Source of the DNA: an uncultured Bacteroidota bacterium
GTDB taxonomy: Bacteria; Bacteroidota; Ignavibacteria; UBA10030; UBA8401
Length of the DNA: 11,184 nucleotides
Reading direction: 5' to 3'
Assembly (NCBI GenBank): GCA_937920105.1
Contig: CALETH010000065.1
Location: 1 to 11,184 of the forward strand
In this document: in pieces, positions 6,577-11,184 of the stretch
Layout: the number at the start of each line of letters is the position of its first letter
How positions within the stretch are numbered: position 1 is the first letter of the stretch
The notes under the pieces: model-generated
What the model saw: only the letters and a program-made list of their open reading frames with translations
The model's database searches: none
What the model was told of the DNA's origin: nothing
Translations under genes and position numbers: made by a program

Positions 6577-6843
6577 ATGATTGAAAAAACTGTTACCATA
6601 AAAAATCGTGCAGGACTTCATACCAGACCTGCTGCTGCATTAGTAAAACTCGCTGCAAAATTCCAATCAGAATTTTTTATTTTTAAAGACGGAATGGAAA
6701 TCAATGGAAAAAGCATTATCGGTGTGATGACTCTTGCTGCGGAGCAAGGTTCGACATTATTATTGAAATTTGTTGGTGAAGATGAAGAAATTTCTTCAAA
6801 AGAAATTGTTGGATTATTTGAACGTGGTTTTGATGAAGCATAA
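6577..6843 (+). CDS. ptsH: Phosphocarrier protein HPr
   Basis: A full-length 88-residue HPr. The active-site histidine is His15 in the classic AGLHTRPAA motif. The regulatory serine is Ser46 in NGKSIIGVM, the form phosphorylated by HPr kinase in organisms that have HprK; no hprK is in this window. HPr accepts phosphate from enzyme I, whose gene follows after 110 bases. No EII sugar permease is present in the window. In FCB bacteria HPr and enzyme I are known without a full transport PTS, so a regulatory role is likely here, but that depends on the rest of the genome. The start at 6577 gives the exact family N-terminus. No Shine-Dalgarno is visible and a palindrome lies just upstream. Confidence 0.97.
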   Translation: MIEKTVTIKNRAGLHTRPAAALVKLAAKFQSEFFIFKDGMEINGKSIIGVMTLAAEQGSTLLLKFVGEDEEISSKEIVGLFERGFDEA

Positions 6844-6850
6844 ATATTTT

Positions 6851-6930
6851 TTCCTCCTTGTAGGAGGGAATTAAAGGGTGGTTGTTTTTAAAATATGACC
6901 ACCCCTACCCATCCTAATAGGAGGGAATTA
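6851..6930. repeat. Repeat-rich spacer between ptsH and ptsI
   Basis: taggagggaatta occurs twice as a 13-bp direct repeat (6861-6873 and 6918-6930). Between the copies, gggtggt (6876-6882) and accaccc (6898-6904) form an imperfect palindrome centred on tttttaaaa. The first copy is preceded by a small hairpin, cctcct (6853-6858) with aggagg (6862-6867). The second lies in atcct-aat-aggag (6911-6923). The pattern reads as the right half and then the left half of one element whose ends are ACCACCC and GGGTGGT. The GGAGGG in the second copy is too far (about 28 bases) from the ptsI start to be its ribosome site. Confidence 0.7.
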
Positions 6931-6953
6931 TTTAAAGATTGATTTTTATAAAC

Positions 6954-8702
6954 ATGCAAAAAGAAGAAAAAATATTTCATGGAATTGTTGCCTCTCCGGG
7001 AATTGTTATCGGAAAAGCATATCTCTATACAAAAAAAAATCCAAGAGTAGAAGAGAAAAAAGTTGTTGCGGAAGAAATTCCGAAAGAACTTGAACGGCTT
7101 CATCATGCCATTGAACGTTCAGAAAAAGAACTTCAGAAAATTATGCTTTTTGCCGAACAAAAAATTGGCGAAACAAAAATTTTTGAAGCACAAATTTTAA
7201 TTTTACAAGATACCGTGTTGTTAGATTCTATTACTAAACGCATTTCCAAAGAATGTAAAAATGCAGAATATATTGTTTATGAAGAATTTGGTAAATATCA
7301 ACAATTACTTTTCAACGCTCAAGATGAATACATGCGTGAGCGAGCCAATGATATTGAAGACATAAAAAATCGCATTATCAGAAACATCCAGCAAGAAAAA
7401 CTTATCTCACGTTTTGAAGAAAACTCCATTGTTATTGCACAATCATTAACTCCCGCTGATACAATTCTTTTTAGTCGCAACAATGTGTTAGGATATGTAA
7501 CAGAAATGGGAGGAACAACATCTCACGCTTCGTTGCTTTCTCGTTCATTACAATTACCATCCATCGTTGGCGTAAAAAATATTACTGAACATATAGAAAC
7601 TGGTGATGATATTATTGTTGATGGATTAAATGGAAATGTTATTTTAAATCCAACAGAAAAAACAAAAAAAAAATCTCAAAAAAAATATGATAGTTATATT
7701 ACATTTGAAAATGAATTAGGAAGTTTACGTGAATTATATCCAACAACATTAGATGGAAAAACAGTAACACTTTCTTCCAATATAGAATCCACGCAAGAAA
7801 TAGATTTTACTTTTTCACAAGGTTCTCAAGGTGTAGGTTTGTTTCGTAGTGAGCGATTATTGTTAGAGCGTTCGTCGTTCCCAACAGAGGAAGAGCAGTA
7901 TCAAGTCTACAAAGAAATTGCTCATAGAATGTTTCCGCAAAGAGTAGTTTTGCGAACGTTTGATATTGGTGGAGATAAAAATGTTTTTCAAACGCAAACA
8001 CAATTAGAAGAAAATCCATTTTTGGGCTGGAGAGGAATTCGTTTGCTTTTAGATAAACCGGAAATTTTACTTTCGCAATTACAAGCAATGTTGCGAGCAA
8101 GTGAAAAAGGAAATGCTACTATCTTATTTCCAATGGTTTCCGGATTACAAGAAGTACAAAAAATAAAATCCTATTTAAAAGAGGCAAAAAAGAATCTACA
8201 AGAAAAAAATATCCCATTTGACAATAAAATTTCTATCGGAATAATGATAGAAGTTCCATCTGCAGCAATGTTGATTGATACTTTAGCACAAGAGGTAGAT
8301 TACATCAGTATTGGCACAAATGATTTGATTCAATATTTATTGGCGGTTGATAGAGGAAATGAAAGAGTATCTTCGTTGTATCAAGAATTTCATCCGGCAG
8401 TGATACAAACAATTCACACTATTATAACAACTACGCATAGGCATAAAAAGAAAGTGGGAATGTGTGGAGATATGGCAAGTAATCCATTAGCAACAACATT
8501 ATTGTTAGGCTTGGGATTGGATGAGTTTAGTGTTATTCCGGCGTTACTTCCTGAAATCAAAAAAGTAATTCGTTCTGTAGATTTTCAACAAGCAAAAGAA
8601 TTAGCAGTAAAAGTTTTAGCACTTTCTTCAGAAGAAGAAATTAAAAAAATATTAAAAAAACATCTTCACACTATACTTCCTGATATGCCGATAATGGACT
8701 AA
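6954..8702 (+). CDS. ptsI: Phosphoenolpyruvate-protein phosphotransferase (PTS enzyme I)
   Basis: Enzyme I takes phosphate from PEP onto its own histidine and passes it to HPr. I start it at the ATG at 6954 (582 residues) because this gives the usual N-terminus just before GIVASPGIVIGKAYL (10-24); an in-frame TTG at 6939 adds five residues with no support. The N-terminal domain has the HPr-binding helices and the phosphorylated His191 in MGGTTSHASLLSR. The C-terminal PEP-binding barrel has GLFRSERL (295-302, Arg298), LRTFDIGGDK (333-342, Arg334), IMIEVPSA (430-437), IGTNDLIQY (453-461) and the catalytic Cys504 in GMCGDMAS. Length and motifs match E. coli EI (575 residues), so it should be active. 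A Lys-rich linker (235-244) is encoded by runs of ten and eight A. It is not fused to other PTS domains and no EIIA is in the window. Confidence 0.97.
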   Translation: MQKEEKIFHGIVASPGIVIGKAYLYTKKNPRVEEKKVVAEEIPKELERLHHAIERSEKELQKIMLFAEQKIGETKIFEAQILILQDTVLLDSITKRISKECKNAEYIVYEEFGKYQQLLFNAQDEYMRERANDIEDIKNRIIRNIQQEKLISRFEENSIVIAQSLTPADTILFSRNNVLGYVTEMGGTTSHASLLSRSLQLPSIVGVKNITEHIETGDDIIVDGLNGNVILNPTEKTKKKSQKKYDSYITFENELGSLRELYPTTLDGKTVTLSSNIESTQEIDFTFSQGSQGVGLFRSERLLLERSSFPTEEEQYQVYKEIAHRMFPQRVVLRTFDIGGDKNVFQTQTQLEENPFLGWRGIRLLLDKPEILLSQLQAMLRASEKGNATILFPMVSGLQEVQKIKSYLKEAKKNLQEKNIPFDNKISIGIMIEVPSAAMLIDTLAQEVDYISIGTNDLIQYLLAVDRGNERVSSLYQEFHPAVIQTIHTIITTTHRHKKKVGMCGDMASNPLATTLLLGLGLDEFSVIPALLPEIKKVIRSVDFQQAKELAVKVLALSSEEEIKKILKKHLHTILPDMPIMD

Positions 8703-8713
8703 CAATTTAACAA

Positions 8714-8742
8714 ACCTCACAGGTTTTTAAAACCTGTGAGGT
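8714..8742. repeat. Long perfect palindrome between ptsI and the isomerase gene
   Basis: acctcacaggtttt (8714-8727) pairs with aaaacctgtgaggt (8729-8742) around one T. Downstream is cttattttta, so it could act as a weak terminator. It ends 25 bases before the isomerase start. Its minus-strand form agrees with the 6518 palindrome at 12 of 16 arm positions, with the differences compensated in the other arm, so the two appear to be related. Confidence 0.85.
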
Positions 8743-8767
8743 CTTATTTTTAAACTATCATATTTTT

Positions 8768-9796
8768 ATGAAAAAAAACGACCCCTCTAACATGAAAAAA
8801 CTTATACTTGAGTTTCCACAACAAGTAGAAGAAGCAATCACCATTGGAAAAAAATCAAACATACAATTTCCCATCACAAAAATTCAAAATATTATTATTA
8901 CCGGACTTGGTGGTTCGGCAATTGGTGGAGATTTACTTCGCTCATATTTAACAGATGAATGTAAAATTCCAATTTCAGTAAATCGTCATTATTATTTACC
9001 AAACTATGTTGATGAAAAAACTTTGGTAATTGTTTCCAGTTACTCTGGAAATACAGAAGAAACTATTGCTGCTTATAAATATGCTATAAAAAAGAAAGCA
9101 AAAATTTTATGTATTACTTCTGGCGGAGTAGTGAAAGCAATGGCAGAAAAATACAAACATCCATTTATACAAATTCCCGGTGGATTGCCGCCACGTGCTG
9201 CGGTTGGATATTCATTTTTTCCATTACTTATTACGATAGCAAAACTCGGATTTGTGAAATCAAAAGAAAAAGAAATACAAGAAACGGTACATCTTTTACA
9301 AAGACTTTCTAAAAAATATAGAAGCAATTCAAATCCTGCATTAGCCCTTGCTAAAAAATTAAAAGACAAATTACCAATTATTTATTCTGCAGCAGATAAA
9401 TTTGATGCGGTGAATGTGCGTTGGCGTGGACAAATTACGGAAAATGCAAAAACATTATCTTTTGGACATGTATTTCCGGAACTCAATCATAATGAAATTG
9501 TTGGATGGGAAGTTTTACAAACAATGATGAAAAAAATGCACATTATTATTTTACGAGATAGGGAAGATTACAAACGGATTCAACTTCGTATGGATATTAC
9601 AAAACACGTCATTAAAAAATTTCCGGATGGAATTACGGAAATTTATAGTGAAGGTGAATCTTTGCTTGCTCGAATTTTCTCATTGTTGTATTTAGGAGAT
9701 TGGTTGAGTTATTATCTTGCAATGCATAATACTGTAGACCCAACTCCAGTAACAAAAATTACACTTCTTAAAAATGAGTTGGAAAAAATTAAATGA
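8768..9796 (+). CDS. Bifunctional phosphoglucose/phosphomannose isomerase (SIS family)
   Basis: A 342-residue cytoplasmic isomerase that should interconvert fructose-6-P with glucose-6-P and with mannose-6-P. It belongs to the short PGI/PMI family first known from archaea and also found in Chlorobi and relatives, not to the classical 450-550-residue PGI. The first SIS domain has GLGGSAIGGDLLRS (46-59) and SSYSGNTEET (90-99), which bind the phosphate. PPRAAVGYSF (141-150) carries the family Arg143. ENAK (Glu225) and PELNHNE (His241) match the catalytic Glu and His described for the Pyrobaculum enzyme. DPTPV (324-328) near the C-terminus probably holds the Thr associated with mannose-6-P use. 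I keep the first ATG because DPSNM (5-9) is part of the conserved family start. The next gene overlaps it by four bases (ATGA). No classical pgi is nearby. Confidence 0.92.
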   Translation: MKKNDPSNMKKLILEFPQQVEEAITIGKKSNIQFPITKIQNIIITGLGGSAIGGDLLRSYLTDECKIPISVNRHYYLPNYVDEKTLVIVSSYSGNTEETIAAYKYAIKKKAKILCITSGGVVKAMAEKYKHPFIQIPGGLPPRAAVGYSFFPLLITIAKLGFVKSKEKEIQETVHLLQRLSKKYRSNSNPALALAKKLKDKLPIIYSAADKFDAVNVRWRGQITENAKTLSFGHVFPELNHNEIVGWEVLQTMMKKMHIIILRDREDYKRIQLRMDITKHVIKKFPDGITEIYSEGESLLARIFSLLYLGDWLSYYLAMHNTVDPTPVTKITLLKNELEKIK

Positions 9797-10440
9797 GCGA
9801 AGAAAAATTCCCACAAACAGAAAAAACTACAATAACACGTTTATCACAACGAGGCGTGTATGATAAAGAAACAATTTATACGATTCTTGATAAAGTATTG
9901 TATTGCACCATTGCTTTTGTAAAAGAGGGAAAACCATTTCAAATCCCAACGGGCTTTTGTCGTATTCAAGATACACTCTATATTCATGGTTCTGTGGGAA
10001 GTTCTTACATGCGAGAATTGGCGGAGAAACAATTACCTGTTTGTATTTCTGTAACCCAAATAAATGGAATCGTACTTGCTCGTTCAGCATTTCATCATTC
10101 TGTTAATTACAAATCTGTAATAATTTTTACTGAAGCAAAAAAAATTACCAATAAAGATGAAATGTATAAATCTTTAGAAGTACTAACTAATAAAATGCAA
10201 CCGGGACGTTGGAACGATATTCGAAAACCATCACAAAAAGAATGGAATGCAACAATGGTGTTGGCTTTTTCAATTGAAGAAGCATCAGCAAAAATTCGCA
10301 CAGGTCCACCAAAAGATGATGTAGAAGATTATGCTCTTAATATTTGGGCGGGAGTTGTACCGTTACAACTTCAAAAACTTTCACCAATTTCTGATGAGAA
10401 ATTAAAAGAAGGTGTGGAGTTGCCGAAGTATTTGAAGTAG
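9793..10440 (+). CDS. PNPOx-fold flavin-binding protein (Pyridox_ox_2, NimA-like)
   Basis: A 215-residue split-barrel protein of the pyridoxamine 5'-phosphate oxidase superfamily, in the branch annotated as 'pyridoxamine 5'-phosphate oxidase family' and related to nitroimidazole reductase NimA. It probably binds FMN or a related flavin as a cytoplasmic dimer; the substrate is unknown. Visible signatures are IPTGFCRI (51-58), LYIHGSVGSSYM (62-73), ARSAFHHSVNYKSV (96-109), MQPGRW (135-140), EASAKIRTGPPKDD (163-176) and WAGVVPL (185-191). These match the family along its whole length. It lacks features that would make it a true PdxH and should not be assigned to vitamin B6 synthesis. Its ATG overlaps the isomerase stop (ATGA), so the two are translationally coupled. 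A shared hairpin terminator follows 20 bases after the stop. Confidence 0.9.
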   Translation: MSEEKFPQTEKTTITRLSQRGVYDKETIYTILDKVLYCTIAFVKEGKPFQIPTGFCRIQDTLYIHGSVGSSYMRELAEKQLPVCISVTQINGIVLARSAFHHSVNYKSVIIFTEAKKITNKDEMYKSLEVLTNKMQPGRWNDIRKPSQKEWNATMVLAFSIEEASAKIRTGPPKDDVEDYALNIWAGVVPLQLQKLSPISDEKLKEGVELPKYLK

Positions 10441-10459
10441 AAATGTTTTACATCTTATA

Positions 10460-10500
10460 AAAAGAAAAGAGACGGAAATATTATCCGTCTCTTTTCTTTT
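10460..10500. terminator. Bidirectional intrinsic terminator between convergent genes
   Basis: A perfect 17-bp inverted repeat has arms at 10460-10476 and 10484-10500 around aatatta. The GC core is agacgga/tccgtct and the outer parts are A-rich on the left and T-rich on the right, so each strand reads a hairpin leading into T-rich sequence. It separates the flavoprotein gene (stop 10440) from the lipoprotein gene (stop 10515). Confidence 0.9.
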
Positions 10501-10514
10501 GTTAGAGTATTTTT

Positions 10515-11084
10515 TTACTGTCCTTGAGATTTTTTATAATCATCGTATTTTTTTACTTCTTCATCTAATTCTTTAAAAGTTTGTGTAGCACGAAAACGTG
10601 TGTACATTTGTTCATTTTTCTTTAATTGTTGTAAATATGCTTCTCGTGCTGCTCCGAGTGGATATTCTACAAGAGCATAAGCACGCCAAATATTGCCATC
10701 TTTACATTTTTCTACACTTTTTACTCTGCTTCCTTGAAGACTTGTTGAAAGCACAGATTTTTTTGCTTGAGTCATCATAGAAAGAAATTGCGCATCTTCA
10801 CCAGTTCCAGTCTCTTCTTTAAAATTTTTCTCTAATGCAGTGAGTTTCAAATCTACTTGATTACCAATTTCTGTACGAGCAGAAAGTGTTGCTTTATCTA
10901 TTGCTAATTGATAATCTTGTGATGTTTCTGTTTTTGCAGCAAAAAGAGTATTTGGGTCAGAAGGAATATTATTAAACCATTCAGGGTCACATGGTAAAGA
11001 AGATTGTAAAGTTTTACTTCCGCCGCAACCAATAATAAAAACTGCTGCAATGCTTGAAATCACTGTGATAAAATACGAACGCAT
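10515..11084 (-). CDS. LPP20-like envelope lipoprotein
   Basis: A 189-residue lipoprotein: basic start, hydrophobic core (about 4-18) and lipobox IIGC with Cys20. The mature part begins with a Cys- and Ser-containing linker, then PEWFNNIPSDPNTLFAAKTE (34-53) and a long stretch in which A-x-x-x-A and ARTEIG (69-74) recall the LPP20/FlgT-N-like family ('P-x-W-F ... P.d...l.a.g.a...d...A...A...Ar'). The second half (about 75-189) has an NIWRAYALVEYPLG strand (130-143) and ends in a charged helix rich in Lys, Gln and Glu. It is expected to be periplasm-facing, bound to the outer or inner membrane. Family function is not defined. It has its own promoter and a GGAGG ribosome site and is the last gene before the convergent terminator. 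Start choice is firm. Family assignment is moderate because the match is short. Confidence 0.75.
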   Translation of the reverse strand: MRSYFITVISSIAAVFIIGCGGSKTLQSSLPCDPEWFNNIPSDPNTLFAAKTETSQDYQLAIDKATLSARTEIGNQVDLKLTALEKNFKEETGTGEDAQFLSMMTQAKKSVLSTSLQGSRVKSVEKCKDGNIWRAYALVEYPLGAAREAYLQQLKKNEQMYTRFRATQTFKELDEEVKKYDDYKKSQGQ

Positions 11085-11088
11085 AAAA

Positions 11089-11093
11089 CCTCC
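11089..11093 (-). promoter_or_regulatory. Shine-Dalgarno of the LPP20-like gene
   Basis: The minus strand reads ttGGAGGttttATG. GGAGG lies four bases before the start codon, slightly close but well matched to the 16S tail, and it confirms the ATG at 11082-11084. Confidence 0.7.
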
Positions 11094-11127
11094 AAAAAAT
11101 TATAATAAAGTTTGTGATGTTGTTTAT

Positions 11128-11160
11128 CAAAAATATAAATACTTTTTGTTGTATATCAAA
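11128..11160 (-). promoter_or_regulatory. FCB-type promoter of the LPP20-like gene
   Basis: On the minus strand TTTG (complement of 11157-11160) is followed after 21 bases by TATTTTTG (complement of 11128-11135). This fits the TTTG / TAnnTTTG arrangement known for the Bacteroidota primary sigma factor. The predicted transcript start is near 11121, giving a leader of roughly 35 bases that includes the ribosome site. Confidence 0.6.
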
Positions 11161-11184
11161 CTTAAAAATTATCTATGTGATGGT

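Noticed and set aside
9793..10440. Assignment as pyridoxine 5'-phosphate oxidase (pdxH)
   Set aside because: The motifs (ARSAFHHSVNY, EASAKIRTGPP) belong to the Pyridox_ox_2/NimA-like branch, not to PdxH, and there are no vitamin B6 genes nearby.
1..11184. A new defence system or mobile island
   Set aside because: Almost all genes are housekeeping or common envelope families with similar composition. There is no nuclease, integrase, toxin or tRNA-flanked boundary. The unknown membrane gene alone is not enough.

Overview
The window is a strongly AT-rich, densely coded bacterial chromosome segment of 12 protein genes. One of them, prmA, is cut by the left edge. No rRNA, tRNA, transposase, phage gene or CRISPR array was found. 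The gene families fit the Bacteroidota/Chlorobiota/Ignavibacteriota (FCB) group, probably an Ignavibacteria- or Kapabacteria-like lineage. The support is a PrmA with the 'IDIDEW' signature, an M28 aminopeptidase/glutaminyl-cyclase-like lipoprotein, a Big_5-type Ig-like lipoprotein, an HPr/enzyme I pair with no sugar permease nearby, a bifunctional phosphoglucose/phosphomannose isomerase, and a TAnnTTTG/TTTG promoter. This placement is inference; no marker-gene comparison was possible.

Layout. The left part (1-2543) is on the minus strand. Reading leftward, it holds the M28-family lipoprotein peptidase, a short repeat-bearing gap with a terminator-like hairpin, an unrecognised four-helix membrane protein, and prmA, whose start overlaps the membrane gene by 26 bp. 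A 140-bp divergent promoter region (2544-2683) separates this from the plus-strand genes. The first is a single-gene unit for a membrane-anchored DUF4097 protein, with a strong Shine-Dalgarno and a very good intrinsic terminator.

From 3708 to 10440 all genes are co-directional: NUDIX hydrolase, DUF2059 secreted protein, Ig-like lipoprotein, HPr (ptsH), enzyme I (ptsI), phosphoglucose/phosphomannose isomerase, and a PNPOx-fold flavoprotein that overlaps the isomerase by ATGA. A long-armed hairpin at 10460-10500 closes this run. It is shared with the convergent minus-strand LPP20-like lipoprotein gene, which has its own FCB-type promoter and a GGAGG ribosome site at the right end.

How the genes may work together. 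HPr carries both His15 and Ser46, and enzyme I looks complete. They are followed by a sugar-phosphate isomerase linking glucose-6-P, fructose-6-P and mannose-6-P. This suggests PTS phosphorylation used for regulation of central carbon metabolism rather than sugar import. The other plus-strand genes are envelope or housekeeping functions without an obvious shared pathway.

The most unusual material is not a gene cluster but a set of short palindromic elements. Three intergenic palindromes share a TTTTTAAAA centre in or beside the pts genes. Two half-copies of a GGTGG/CCACC-ended element sit between ptsH and ptsI. An oppositely oriented pair of GTCATnCCCG-type repeats sits at 1516-1588. A perfect 20-bp palindrome is embedded in the coding sequence of the DUF2059 signal-peptide junction. 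I found no convincing new defence or mobile system.
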